Source of the DNA: JAUILA01 sp964563925
Lineage (GTDB): Bacteria; Bacteroidota; Bacteroidia; Cytophagales; Cyclobacteriaceae
Assembly: GCA_964563925.1 (NCBI GenBank)
Contig: CAZLZD010000020.1
Coordinates: 7,820 to 71,819, forward strand
DNA length: 64,000 bases
Reading direction: 5' to 3'
In this document: positions 33,281 through 41,509 of the stretch, piece by piece
Numbering within the stretch: the stretch's first letter is position 1
How the letters are laid out: each line of letters begins with the position of its first letter
Made by a program: the position numbers and the translations under genes
Notes under the pieces: generated by a model
What the model was told of the DNA's origin: nothing
Database searches by the model: none
Seen by the model: the letters and a program-made list of their open reading frames with translations, nothing else

Positions 33281-34924
33281 ATGAAGTATTTTTTAAGCGT
33301 ATGTGTGGCAATTCTCGTCGGGCTGTCTGCCCGGGCACAGGAGCCTTTTGAAAAGGAGTCCGAGCTTAAGGATGTGGAGATCGAGATTGTGAAGGACCGG
33401 GAAATTGTGCTCCCGAAAGCCAGCAGGAATTTTGAAAAAGTTCCCCCGACCACCTTCCCGGAAAACGCGGATCAGCTGGAATATTTTTTCAACACGATCA
33501 GTTTTCCCCTGCCGTTGCTCGACATTCGGATGAGGCCTTTGCGCGTGAGGGATGCGGCGCTTGAGAAGACCTACGGGAATTATGTACGCGGAGGTCTGGG
33601 CAATTATGCCACCTCGTATCTGGAAGGATACTTTAACAGCAAGCGTGATCAGGATTACTCGTACGGGGCGCACCTTAACTGGTTCAATCAAAACCGCGGA
33701 CCGGTGGGTGACAAGGACTCCGGATCAGGGGAAGTTCAGTTCAGCGTTTTCGGTAAGTACTTTACCCCTAAGGTGACCTTTAGTGCGGAGGGGGGGCTCG
33801 ACCGGCAACAGGTTAAATTCTATGGCAATCCGATTCCGGTGGAAGAAGTGGAAAAACAGGTGTATCAGAGCCTGTTCCTGAAGGGGGGGTTGGAGAATAC
33901 CTCGCCTGAAGACCAGATCCAGTATAAGGCCGGTTTACGACTTAATTTGCTGACCGATGAATTTGACGGGAGGGAGTCAGAACTCGAGAGCAGCCTTGTG
34001 GCATCTTCAGATATATCGGATGAGATTTCACTGCGGGTAACCAGCGATCTTTCCCTGATCGGACGAAAGGGACAGAGTTTTGAAAATAACAGCAGGACCC
34101 TGTTCAGGGTGAAACCCCAGGTCGGATTTGAATACGAGGGATTCCGCATTGTGGCCGGCGTAAATGCAGTGTATGAAAACGACACGCTTTCGGGTTTTAA
34201 TAAATTCCATCTCTACCCGGCTGGTGAGGCCTCCTATACATTTAATGAGAAGGTTGACTTATTTGCCGGTGTAACGGGTGATATCCAGAAGAACACCCTG
34301 CGGACGCTGAGTAATGAGAATCCCTTCCTGGCACCGGATGCACCGATCTATCATTCCAATATGACGATCAGTTTTTTTGGCGGACTAAGGGGCAAGCTCA
34401 CCCCTGAGCTGGGTTTCGAGGCAGGTGTTAGTGTTTCGAATTACAAGAACCTTTATTTTTTCCTGAACGATACGACCCGGCAGGAACAGTTCAATGTGAT
34501 ATACGATCCGGGCAATACGGCGGTGGTCAATATGTACGGATCGATCGGGTACACCCGATCCGATGAATGGAGTGCCCACGTACGGGGTGACTACTGGGGG
34601 TATGGAACTTCAGATATCGGGGAAGCCTGGCAGCGGCCGAATTATAAATTGACGGCCACCGCGTTCTATAACCTGTTTGACAAAGTGCGGTTAAATGCAG
34701 AAGCCTATGCCACCGGTGGTATCAGGTCCTACGACTTTACCACCGATGAGGTCGTTAACCTGAAAGCTGCGGTCGATATGAATTTTATGGCCGAGTACAT
34801 ATTCTCAAGGCAGGTCTCCGCCTTTGTGCAGTTCAATAATATCTTTGCCAAGGAATATGAGCTATATTACCGGTATCCGGTACGCGGATTCCAGTTTATG
34901 ATAGGTGCATCTTACAGTTTTTAA
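33281..34924 (+). CDS. outer-membrane beta-barrel protein (TonB-receptor-like barrel, no plug)
   Basis: A 547-aa protein with signal peptide MKYFLSVCVAILVGLSARAQ. After an acidic and polar linker (about 21-75), the rest is amphipathic strands with aromatic girdles (YVRGGLGNYATSYLEGYF, YGAHLNWF, FRIVAGVNAVYEND). It ends in a typical outer-membrane C-terminus, GFQFMIGASYSF. The late segments (FYNLFDKVRLNAEAYATGGI, FVQFNNIFAKEYELYYRYPV) resemble the final strands of TonB-dependent receptors, but no plug domain or carboxypeptidase-like N-terminal domain is present. It pairs with the preceding TPR gene. The function is unknown. Confidence 0.78.
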   Translation: MKYFLSVCVAILVGLSARAQEPFEKESELKDVEIEIVKDREIVLPKASRNFEKVPPTTFPENADQLEYFFNTISFPLPLLDIRMRPLRVRDAALEKTYGNYVRGGLGNYATSYLEGYFNSKRDQDYSYGAHLNWFNQNRGPVGDKDSGSGEVQFSVFGKYFTPKVTFSAEGGLDRQQVKFYGNPIPVEEVEKQVYQSLFLKGGLENTSPEDQIQYKAGLRLNLLTDEFDGRESELESSLVASSDISDEISLRVTSDLSLIGRKGQSFENNSRTLFRVKPQVGFEYEGFRIVAGVNAVYENDTLSGFNKFHLYPAGEASYTFNEKVDLFAGVTGDIQKNTLRTLSNENPFLAPDAPIYHSNMTISFFGGLRGKLTPELGFEAGVSVSNYKNLYFFLNDTTRQEQFNVIYDPGNTAVVNMYGSIGYTRSDEWSAHVRGDYWGYGTSDIGEAWQRPNYKLTATAFYNLFDKVRLNAEAYATGGIRSYDFTTDEVVNLKAAVDMNFMAEYIFSRQVSAFVQFNNIFAKEYELYYRYPVRGFQFMIGASYSF

Positions 34925-34973
34925 CACGCATGTAGGGTTTTTTAAAAGAAAGACGTGTGCTGGGGCGTTCCAA

Positions 34974-35004
34974 TTTGGCACACTTAAAAATTCAACTATT
35001 TTTG
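34974..35004 (+). promoter_or_regulatory. Bacteroidota promoter upstream of the SPOR-domain gene
   Basis: TTTG at 34974-34977, a 19-nt spacer, then TATTTTTG at 34997-35004: both boxes match TTTG-N19-TAnnTTTG exactly. Transcription would start near 35010, about 47 nt before the ATG. This is the cleanest promoter in the window and separates the SPOR/ExbBD/TonB genes from the barrel gene. Confidence 0.7.
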
Positions 35005-35056
35005 TGATGGATCCAAAATGTATCCCTGAATCTGACCTTACCCTAATCGATTAATC

Positions 35057-36073
35057 ATGGCAGACGATAAAAAAAAGAATGACGAAATAGAAGAGAATAT
35101 GAATCAGGACACTGGCGACATCCATGAAGCGGATGACACCTTTGGTTTGCCTGATATAGATTTTGATCCGGTTACCCCGGAACCCACCCGTAAAGACCCT
35201 GAGCCGGAGCCGGAAAGTTCGCAGCAGGAAGAGGTGGAATCAGCCAGTGAGGAACCGGTTGAGGAAGAGACGGTTTCGGAGGAATCCACGGAAACAGAAC
35301 AACCGTACATGTATGCATCCAGGGCCGAGGATTCTGAAACCCGGCCTGAAGAGGAGGAAGACACTTCGGAAACCGAAGCCACAGGGGCAGCCTACACGGA
35401 ACCGGAAGAAACCCCGGAGACCACTGCGGATACCTATTATCACAGCACCGAAACGGAGCAGACAACGGGTACCGACTATTCGGCCTCTATGGAAGAACAT
35501 CATGAAGAGGAGGAAAAATCTGCCTATGTGCCCGGGACGTATGCATCCCGTAAGGAATCATCGAGCAACGCAGGTGCAATTATTGGCATTCTGGTGGCCC
35601 TGATACTTGTGCTTGGTGCAGTCTGGTATTTTGTGTGGTACCAGCCCGGACAGGAAGCCGAACAACAACGGCTGGCCGAACAGGAGCAAGCCGAACTTGA
35701 TGCACAGGCAGAGCGGGACCGCCAGGCTGAGGAGGCAAGGATTGCCGCCGAAGAGGAAGCCGCACGACAGGCAGCAGCCGAAGCGGAGGCAGCTGCGGCC
35801 GCCGAACCCGAAACAGGTACCATTGAAACAATTTCTGCACGAACTGGCCGTTACTATGTGGTAGTTGCCAGCGCCATAGACGGGGACCTTGCTATGGATT
35901 ATGCGCAAAAGCTCTCTGACAGCGGTAATAACGTGAAAATCATTGCACCGTATGGCAATGTGATGTACCACCGGGTGGCAGTCAGGGACCTGGAAAGCTG
36001 GGATGAGGCCAACACGGTGGCGAATGAGCTGAAAGGAGAATACGGAGACGGGGTATGGGTCAAGAAATATTAA
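35057..36073 (+). CDS. SPOR-domain membrane protein with acidic cytoplasmic tail
   Basis: A 338-aa bitopic protein. Residues 1-170 are extremely rich in Glu, Thr, Ser and Pro. One membrane helix lies at about 173-195 (AGAIIGILVALILVLGAVWY). An Ala/Glu/Gln-rich coiled coil follows (about 199-255), and a SPOR domain ends the protein (YYVVVASAIDGDLAMDYAQK; HRVAVRDLESWDEA). SPOR domains bind denuded septal peptidoglycan, so this resembles FtsN topologically. It has its own strong promoter and is followed at once by ExbB, suggesting a role linking the motor to the wall or division site. Internal antisense frames are composition artefacts. Confidence 0.88.
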   Translation: MADDKKKNDEIEENMNQDTGDIHEADDTFGLPDIDFDPVTPEPTRKDPEPEPESSQQEEVESASEEPVEEETVSEESTETEQPYMYASRAEDSETRPEEEEDTSETEATGAAYTEPEETPETTADTYYHSTETEQTTGTDYSASMEEHHEEEEKSAYVPGTYASRKESSSNAGAIIGILVALILVLGAVWYFVWYQPGQEAEQQRLAEQEQAELDAQAERDRQAEEARIAAEEEAARQAAAEAEAAAAAEPETGTIETISARTGRYYVVVASAIDGDLAMDYAQKLSDSGNNVKIIAPYGNVMYHRVAVRDLESWDEANTVANELKGEYGDGVWVKKY

Positions 36074-36075
36074 CT

Positions 36076-36756
36076 ATGATTTTTGCACAAATAACAACAG
36101 GACAAGACACTGTATCAACTGTAACATCTTCAGACGAAACTGTCAGCATCATGGACCTCCTTCTTCAGGGAGGTTTTATGATGATACCCATTTTAATTTT
36201 ATCCATTATGGCCGTCTACATTTTTGTGGAACGGGTGCTTACCATTAATAAAGCGGCGAAAGCTCCGCAGCCGTTTATGGGGACTATCAAGGAAATGGTG
36301 GAGCGGGGCGATATCAGCGGGGCACGCGTGATGTGCCAGCAAAATCAGTCCCCGGTATCGAGAATGATCGAGAAGGGCATTGCCAGGATCGGCAGCCCGC
36401 TGAAGAATATTGAGGTTTCCATTGAGAATGTTGGAAAGATCGAAATATTCAAACTGGAGAAAAACCTCAGCCTGCTGGCGACTATCTCCGGTTCGGCCCC
36501 CATGCTGGGCTTCCTGGGTACTGTGATAGGAATGATCCAGGCATTTATCGCCATCGCCCAGGAGGAGGGCTCTGTCAGTCCGAAGCTTCTGTCCGAAGGG
36601 ATATACACCGCGATGGTGACGACTGCTGCCGGACTGTTTGTGGGTATCCTTGCCTATCTCGGATACAACTACCTGGTAACCCGGGTTCAGAAAGTAGTTC
36701 ACCAGATGGAATACAGCAGCATTGAATTTATTGAGCTCCTTCAGGAACCCAGGTAG
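36076..36756 (+). CDS. exbB: ExbB/TolQ/MotA-family proton-channel protein
   Basis: A 226-aa inner-membrane protein. The start chosen is ATG at 36076, just after the SPOR stop; the longer frame overlaps that gene by 18 nt. Three membrane helices are seen at about 35-52, 140-163 and 185-205. The family core SGSAPMLGFLGTVIGMIQAF and MVTTAAGLFVGILAYLGYN is clear. Together with the next two genes it forms a complete ExbB-ExbD-TonB motor that uses the proton gradient. ExbB and TolQ cannot be separated by motif alone. Confidence 0.92.
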   Translation: MIFAQITTGQDTVSTVTSSDETVSIMDLLLQGGFMMIPILILSIMAVYIFVERVLTINKAAKAPQPFMGTIKEMVERGDISGARVMCQQNQSPVSRMIEKGIARIGSPLKNIEVSIENVGKIEIFKLEKNLSLLATISGSAPMLGFLGTVIGMIQAFIAIAQEEGSVSPKLLSEGIYTAMVTTAAGLFVGILAYLGYNYLVTRVQKVVHQMEYSSIEFIELLQEPR

Positions 36757-36791
36757 TCAATTCTTAGTTGAAATAATAACGGAAACCGTGC

Positions 36792-37181
36792 ATGGCGCTA
36801 AAGTCAAAACATAATGTAGAACCGATGTTCAGCATGTCATCCATGACAGATATTATCTTTCTGTTGTTGATATTCTTCATGCTGACCTCTTCGTTTATTA
36901 CTCCGTCAGGTTTGCCGGTCAACCTGCCGACAAGCAAGGCTTCAACCGTGGAAATACAAAAGGTGTCGGTGACGATTACCGATAACCTGGAGTTTTATGT
37001 GGGGGACAAGAAAGTGACTCGTTCCATGCTTGAGGCCGAACTTCGCAGCCGGCTGACGGGTAAGGAGGGGGCTGTGGTACTGCATGTGGATAAATCAGTG
37101 CCGACCGAGCAATTTGTATTTGTGGCAGGGATCGCCACTTCGCTGGAAGCGAAAGTGAGTATTGCCACCCGACCCGAGTAA
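36792..37181 (+). CDS. exbD: ExbD/TolR-family protein
   Basis: A 129-aa protein with a single N-terminal membrane helix that carries the functional Asp 20 (SMTDIIFLLLIFFMLTSSFI). The periplasmic domain shows ITDNLEFYVGDKKVTRSMLE and VVLHVDKSVPTEQFVFVAGI, as in TolR/ExbD. It partners with ExbB 35 nt upstream and with the TonB-like protein one base downstream. Confidence 0.92.
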   Translation: MALKSKHNVEPMFSMSSMTDIIFLLLIFFMLTSSFITPSGLPVNLPTSKASTVEIQKVSVTITDNLEFYVGDKKVTRSMLEAELRSRLTGKEGAVVLHVDKSVPTEQFVFVAGIATSLEAKVSIATRPE

Positions 37182-37182
37182 T

Positions 37183-38070
37183 ATGGAAGGGACACAGGAA
37201 AAGAGGAACAAAAATGTGGGGATGCTGGTCTCCATAGGGGTACATGCCCTGTTACTGCTTCTCTTTGCCTTTTTGCTGGCCTGGCGTGCACCGGATCCGC
37301 CATTACCTGAATATGGTATAGAAATAAACTTTGGCGTATCCGAAACAGGATCAGGAGATATTCAGCCTGAGACACCCCCGGTGGAAAGCGAGTCGGAAGA
37401 AGAGGCTGCCCCGGAAGAGGCTTCTGAAGAAACCCCGGTAGACGAAGCCCCGGCAGAAACGGTTCCGGACGAACCGGTGACAGAAGCCGCAGAAGTTATT
37501 CCTGAGCCTGTGAAGACGCAGCAGGAGAGTCCGCAGGTAGTAAAAGAAGAGGCCAAGCCAGTGGAAAAGCCTGTGGAGAAACCTAAAGAGCAGCCCAAAA
37601 AGGAACCCGCACCCGAGCCCGTTAAGGAACAGCCCAACACAGAAACCGAGAAGAGCGGCGCAAAAGGAACCGGTGAAAGCCAGGACCCGCCGGCGGCCAG
37701 CCAGGGTGACGATACCGAGAAGACCGGGGATAAGGGCGATGAGCAGGGAGAACTGGATGCCCGTGCACTTTATGGCAAACCGGGTGGAGGCCAGGGAGGT
37801 GCATCACTGAATATCGTGGGATGGACCTGGGATGAGGAGCCGCGTAAGAAAGACAGCTCAAATGAAAACGGTACCGTAACCTTTGAGTTTATGATTGACG
37901 AAGATGGATATGTGATTTTTACCAAAACACTCAAAAGCAGTGTTTCCCCCAGCGTGGCCAAGTTCTATGAAGATCAGTTGAAACAAGTTACCTTCAGCCG
38001 TACAGGAACCGGTGCGGTGAAGCCCGGAAATACCCGGGGAACTGTTACCTTTACCATCGTTTCAAAATAA
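37183..38070 (+). CDS. TonB-like energy transducer
   Basis: A 295-aa protein. The start chosen is ATG at 37183, one base past the ExbD stop. One membrane helix lies at about 13-32 (VGMLVSIGVHALLLLLFAFL), then a long Pro/Glu/Lys-rich spacer (about 55-200) suited to crossing the periplasm. The C-terminal domain (about 220-295) has GTVTFEFMIDEDGYVIFTKT and ends GTVTFTIVSK. It recalls TonB_C/TolA_C folds but lacks the usual Tyr-Pro motif. It may serve a dedicated partner such as the barrel at 33281 instead of general receptors; that is inference. Confidence 0.82.
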   Translation: MEGTQEKRNKNVGMLVSIGVHALLLLLFAFLLAWRAPDPPLPEYGIEINFGVSETGSGDIQPETPPVESESEEEAAPEEASEETPVDEAPAETVPDEPVTEAAEVIPEPVKTQQESPQVVKEEAKPVEKPVEKPKEQPKKEPAPEPVKEQPNTETEKSGAKGTGESQDPPAASQGDDTEKTGDKGDEQGELDARALYGKPGGGQGGASLNIVGWTWDEEPRKKDSSNENGTVTFEFMIDEDGYVIFTKTLKSSVSPSVAKFYEDQLKQVTFSRTGTGAVKPGNTRGTVTFTIVSK

Positions 38071-38082
38071 TTACCATTTCCT

Positions 38083-39366
38083 ATGCCGATGAACTACGAG
38101 GAGGTATTGTCCTACTTGTATACCAATCTGCCCATGTTCCAGCGAATGGGGGGCATGGCGCTCAAGAAAGACCTTAGCAATACCCTGAAACTGTGTGCTT
38201 ACCTGGATCACCCTGAAAGGAAATTCCGATCGGTGCACATTGCAGGTACCAACGGCAAGGGGAGCAGTTCGCATTACCTGGCCTCCATTCTCCAGGAAGC
38301 CGGCTACCGCGTCGGGCTTTATACCTCGCCCCATTTAAAGTCCTTTACCGAGCGGATCCGGATCAACGGCCGCATGGTTGACAATGAGTATGTAACTGAG
38401 TTTGTCAACGAGCACCGTTCATTTATAGAAGAATTAAAGCCCTCGTTTTTCGAGATCACCGTAGGAATGGCCTTTGACTACTTTGCCCGTCAGCAGGTTG
38501 ATGTCGCCGTAATCGAAGTGGGCATGGGGGGGCGCCTCGACAGTACCAATGTGATTACGCCGGAGGCGGCACTGATCACCAACATAAGCTATGATCACCA
38601 GCAATGGCTTGGGGATTCCCTCACAGAGATAGCCGGTGAAAAGGCCGGCATTATTAAAGAAGGAATACCTGTGGTAATCGGGGAAAACCAGCCGGAGGTA
38701 TTTGACCGGTTCAGGCAGACCGCTTCCGGAAAAAATGCCACCCTGGTTAAGGCCTGGGAGCAATATGCTCTCGAAATACATGGAGATACCTGGGTATTCA
38801 GGACAGGAGAATCCACCATTCGCGTGGAGGGTGCGGGTCTCCCGGAATATCAACAACTAAACCTGCCCGGGGTACTGGCACTGGCCGGAATTCTGAGGGA
38901 CCAACGGTCATTTCGCGTAACGGACGAACAGATGGAGAAGGGAATCCGGAATATGAAAAGCAATACCGGGCTGATGGGCCGATGGCAGGTCATAGCTCGC
39001 CAACCCAAGGTAATCTGTGATGTAGGACATAACGAAGCTGGTTTCGCCTTTATTCTCAAACAGCTGAAAAAGGAATCATACGCAAAGCTTTACATCATTT
39101 TGGGAATGGTGTCGGACAAGGATATCATGCCGGTGCTGAAAATGCTGCCACCGGAGGCAGGCTATTATTTCTGTCAGGCCAATATCCCGCGTGCGCTGGA
39201 TGCAGGTATCCTTCAGCAAAAAGCGGAGGAGGCCGGACTCCATGGAGTCGTGATCCAGGAGGTAAATGAAGCCCTGGCTGCGGCACGTGAACAGGCGGGG
39301 ACGGATGATCTTATATTTGTGGGAGGAAGTAATTTTGTTGTAGCCGAATTAAACGAACTGACATGA
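38083..39366 (+). CDS. folC: folylpolyglutamate synthase / dihydrofolate synthase
   Basis: A 427-aa Mur-ligase-type enzyme that adds glutamate to folates and may also join dihydropteroate to glutamate. The P-loop HIAGTNGKGSSSHYLASIL is near residue 49. Other family motifs are GLYTSPHLKSFTERIRING, EVGMGGRLDSTNV, NISYDHQQWLGDSLTEIAGE and VICDVGHNEAGF. The start may be ATG at 38083 or two codons later at 38089. Its stop overlaps the trmB ATG (ATGA). Confidence 0.95.
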   Translation: MPMNYEEVLSYLYTNLPMFQRMGGMALKKDLSNTLKLCAYLDHPERKFRSVHIAGTNGKGSSSHYLASILQEAGYRVGLYTSPHLKSFTERIRINGRMVDNEYVTEFVNEHRSFIEELKPSFFEITVGMAFDYFARQQVDVAVIEVGMGGRLDSTNVITPEAALITNISYDHQQWLGDSLTEIAGEKAGIIKEGIPVVIGENQPEVFDRFRQTASGKNATLVKAWEQYALEIHGDTWVFRTGESTIRVEGAGLPEYQQLNLPGVLALAGILRDQRSFRVTDEQMEKGIRNMKSNTGLMGRWQVIARQPKVICDVGHNEAGFAFILKQLKKESYAKLYIILGMVSDKDIMPVLKMLPPEAGYYFCQANIPRALDAGILQQKAEEAGLHGVVIQEVNEALAAAREQAGTDDLIFVGGSNFVVAELNELT

Positions 39367-40022
39367 GCCGAAGGAAGCTGGAAAAATTTGCGGTAAACAA
39401 GCTGCGAAAGAATGTGATTGAACCTGGTAAGCCGTTGTTCGGCGCAATGAAGGGAGAATGGAATACACGGTATTTTGAACGGGATGCGCCGTTGGTCCTG
39501 GAACTCGCCTGCGGAAGGGGTGAATATACCATCGGGCTGGCCCGTAAATTTCCGGACCGGCATTTTATCGGGGTGGATATTAAGGGCGACCGGATCTGGA
39601 AGGGAAGCGGGATCGCCCTGGAAGAAGATCTAACTAATGTGGCCTTTCTGAGAACCCAGATCGATCTTCTTGAGGATCATTTCGAACCGGGCGAGGTCTC
39701 TGAGATCTGGATAACTTTTCCTGACCCCCGGCCGAAGGAACGGGATGAAAAGCGGAGGGTAGTACACCCCAGGTTTCTCGAGATATATAAAAAGATCATA
39801 CAACCAGAAGGGTGGGTCAGGCTCAAGACGGACAACACCGGCCTGTTTCAATACGCCCTTGAGGTATTGGAGGAGCGAAATGACGTTTCCGACCTGTCGT
39901 TTACATGGGACGTATATCACAGCGACCTGCGGGATGAATGTCACGAGATACGCACCCGGTATGAAGAGAAATTCAGCCGGGAAGGTCACGATATAAAGTA
40001 TCTAAAATTCAGGATAACCTGA
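39363..40022 (+). CDS. trmB: tRNA (guanine-N7-)-methyltransferase
   Basis: A 219-aa SAM-dependent enzyme forming m7G46 in tRNA. The SAM motif is LELACGRGEYTIGLARKFPD, followed by FIGVDIKGDRIWKG. The family signature appears as ITFPDPRPKERDEKRR, with Arg where many members have Trp (FPDPWPK). The C-terminal part has GWVRLKTDNTGLFQYALEVL and ends in RTRYEEKFSREGHDI. It is coupled to folC. The small-RNA promoter begins just after its stop. Confidence 0.94.
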   Translation: MSRRKLEKFAVNKLRKNVIEPGKPLFGAMKGEWNTRYFERDAPLVLELACGRGEYTIGLARKFPDRHFIGVDIKGDRIWKGSGIALEEDLTNVAFLRTQIDLLEDHFEPGEVSEIWITFPDPRPKERDEKRRVVHPRFLEIYKKIIQPEGWVRLKTDNTGLFQYALEVLEERNDVSDLSFTWDVYHSDLRDECHEIRTRYEEKFSREGHDIKYLKFRIT

Positions 40023-40030
40023 CATGCGCT

Positions 40031-40059
40031 TTTGATTTACCGTATTCCTTGTACCTTTG
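40031..40059 (+). promoter_or_regulatory. promoter of the small structured RNA
   Basis: TTTG at 40031-40034 and an exact -7 box TACCTTTG at 40052-40059. The spacer is 17 nt, a little short of the usual 19-21. Transcription would start near 40064, the first base of the RNA's closing stem. Confidence 0.6.
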
Positions 40060-40063
40060 CATT

Positions 40064-40267
40064 ACCCACAGGGTTGGACACGTTTTTCTAAACCTAACAC
40101 CAATTAAATACCGAGTGAAGCCTGCTTCCAAAGCCAGGCCTCATCCGCCTCCGGCGGACCTCGCCCGCAAGGGCAGGATAACAGTGGAAGGCTGAAGTTG
40201 TTGGGCAGCTCAAAACCTGTCTTACAGAGGGTTTAGACAACTCCTCCGGCCTTGTGGGTATTTTTTT
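40064..40267 (+). ncRNA. structured small RNA of about 200 nt, possibly 6S-like
   Basis: The stretch has its own promoter and no good reading frame. Its ends pair: ACCCACAGG (40064-40072) with CCTTGTGGGT (40250-40259), then GTTG (40073-40076) with CAAC (40238-40241), then TCTAAACC (40087-40094) with GGTTTAGA (40230-40237). Inside are two tight hairpins, TCCGCC/GGCGGA (40144-40158) and GCCC/GGGC with a GCAA tetraloop (40163-40174), plus CTTCCA/TGGAAG closing them. Seven T (40261-40267) follow the closing stem, so it doubles as the terminator. End-to-end pairing and length suit a 6S RNA, but I cannot confirm the family. It does not show tmRNA, SRP or RNase P signatures. Confidence 0.55.
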
Positions 40268-40313
40268 CAACCCCTTCCCGGAACAATTCAACTTACACAG
40301 GGTTTATATGACG

Positions 40314-40342
40314 AAAATCGTGATGATTAAGGTCACGATTTT
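40314..40342. repeat. inverted repeat with perfect 10-bp arms
   Basis: AAAATCGTGA (40314-40323) and TCACGATTTT (40333-40342) flank a 9-nt loop. The arm ends in TTTT, but no longer T tract follows. It could be a second terminator between the small RNA and the FAS1 gene or a regulator site. Confidence 0.6.
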
Positions 40343-40353
40343 GCATAAAATAT

Positions 40354-40365
40354 GCTGCATGCAGC
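40354..40365. promoter_or_regulatory. 12-bp palindrome upstream of the FAS1 lipoprotein gene
   Basis: GCTGCATGCAGC is perfectly palindromic and lies 47 nt before the FAS1 start codon, just upstream of TATATTTA. It could be an operator; no regulator is known for it. Confidence 0.35.
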
Positions 40366-40412
40366 GTATATTTATAGACAAATAACTTAACCTACTTTTA
40401 AATTTAAACCTT

Positions 40413-41453
40413 ATGAGAAAGATGAAATTATCAACGATAACCATTCGGTTGATGACGGTGTTGTCCGTGGCGGCGATGTTTGTGATGGCGGGATGTGGAG
40501 ATGATGACGGAGGAGATCCGGTTGCCACCCAGAATATCTGGGAAATTGTACAGGATCGTACCGAGTTGTCCTCACTGGAAGCAGAACTTGATGCTGCCGG
40601 ATTGGGAAATACGTTGGCTACGACCAATAATATTACACTTTTTGCCCCGTCTAATACAGCGTTGAATACGTTGCTGGGCACTTTGGGAATTACGGACTTT
40701 TCTTCCATCCGCGAGGACGTGGTGAATGAAGTACTTACCTATCACGTGGCAACTTCGGTGGTTCTGTCTTCAGGACTGACGGAAGGAGCTATGATTACCA
40801 CCCTTCAGGGTGAGGATATTGAAGTGGTAGGCGGACCTGCCCTGAGCACTGGTGCTACCAGTGATTCGGAAGTAGTTACTGCTGACATATTGGCTACGAA
40901 CGGCGTGGTACATGTTGTGGATGTGGTACTTGTCCCTCCTACGGTAGGGGAGCTTATTGTAAGTACCCTGGGTACCCTGGCTCAGCCGATTTTACTTTCT
41001 GCTGATTTCTCGGTACTTGCCGATGCAATCAGGAAAGCGGATGAAGAATATGCCAGCCTTCCGGAAAACAGTGAGGTGCCTACACTGGTAAGTATACTGG
41101 CTGATCAGGCAATGCCTGATACCGATTTCACTGTATTCGCACCCAGCAATGCGGTATTTACTGCAGCGGGGATTGGACTCGACGACCTGACAGCTCAGCA
41201 GTGGTACGGAACGATTGCCAAGCATGTCGGTATCGGCATATACGAGGCAGATGATCTTACTACCGGCACAATAATTAATACCGCGGCCGGAGCAGGAACG
41301 GAAATAACGGTTACCAACGCCGGAACAGGTGGTTCATTTACAAGCATATTCCTGAATAACGATGCAGACGTGGAGTTTGAAGCCGAAGTGGCGGCGCCTT
41401 CCGTGGCATCCGCTTCCAATGGTGTGATTCACGCGATTGCAGGAATTCTGTAA
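40413..41453 (+). CDS. lipoprotein with two fasciclin (FAS1) domains
   Basis: A 346-aa lipoprotein with signal and lipobox ending in MFVMAGCGDDDGG. The first FAS1 domain (about 45-172) has ITLFAPSNTALNTLLG, VLTYHV and GVVHVVDVVLVPP. The second (about 180-346) has FTVFAPSNAVFTAAGIG and ends GVIHAIAGIL. FAS1 domains mediate adhesion or matrix binding. The frame ends just before a strong terminator, and the upstream region holds two inverted repeats. Confidence 0.92.
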   Translation: MRKMKLSTITIRLMTVLSVAAMFVMAGCGDDDGGDPVATQNIWEIVQDRTELSSLEAELDAAGLGNTLATTNNITLFAPSNTALNTLLGTLGITDFSSIREDVVNEVLTYHVATSVVLSSGLTEGAMITTLQGEDIEVVGGPALSTGATSDSEVVTADILATNGVVHVVDVVLVPPTVGELIVSTLGTLAQPILLSADFSVLADAIRKADEEYASLPENSEVPTLVSILADQAMPDTDFTVFAPSNAVFTAAGIGLDDLTAQQWYGTIAKHVGIGIYEADDLTTGTIINTAAGAGTEITVTNAGTGGSFTSIFLNNDADVEFEAEVAAPSVASASNGVIHAIAGIL

Positions 41454-41476
41454 GCGAAGTATTAATTAACATAATG

Positions 41477-41508
41477 AATCCCTGTGGCTGGTGTCACAGG
41501 GATTTTTT
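41477..41508 (+). terminator. terminator after the FAS1 gene
   Basis: A perfect 10-bp stem AATCCCTGTG / CACAGGGATT with an 8-nt loop, followed by TTTTTT-like sequence. It lies in the short space between the convergent FAS1 and PorE-like genes; only the plus strand has a T tract. Confidence 0.9.
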
Positions 41509-41509
41509 G

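Noticed and set aside
35104..35971. Several overlapping antisense frames over the SPOR gene
   Set aside because: They arise from the Glu/Ala/Ser-rich composition of the SPOR protein; the translations are low-complexity Ser/Ala/Arg strings.
40064..40267. Reading the structured RNA as tmRNA, SRP RNA or RNase P RNA
   Set aside because: No tag-peptide frame or tRNA-like end, no SRP GGAA tetraloop core, and no RNase P GAGGAAAGTCC-type core was found.
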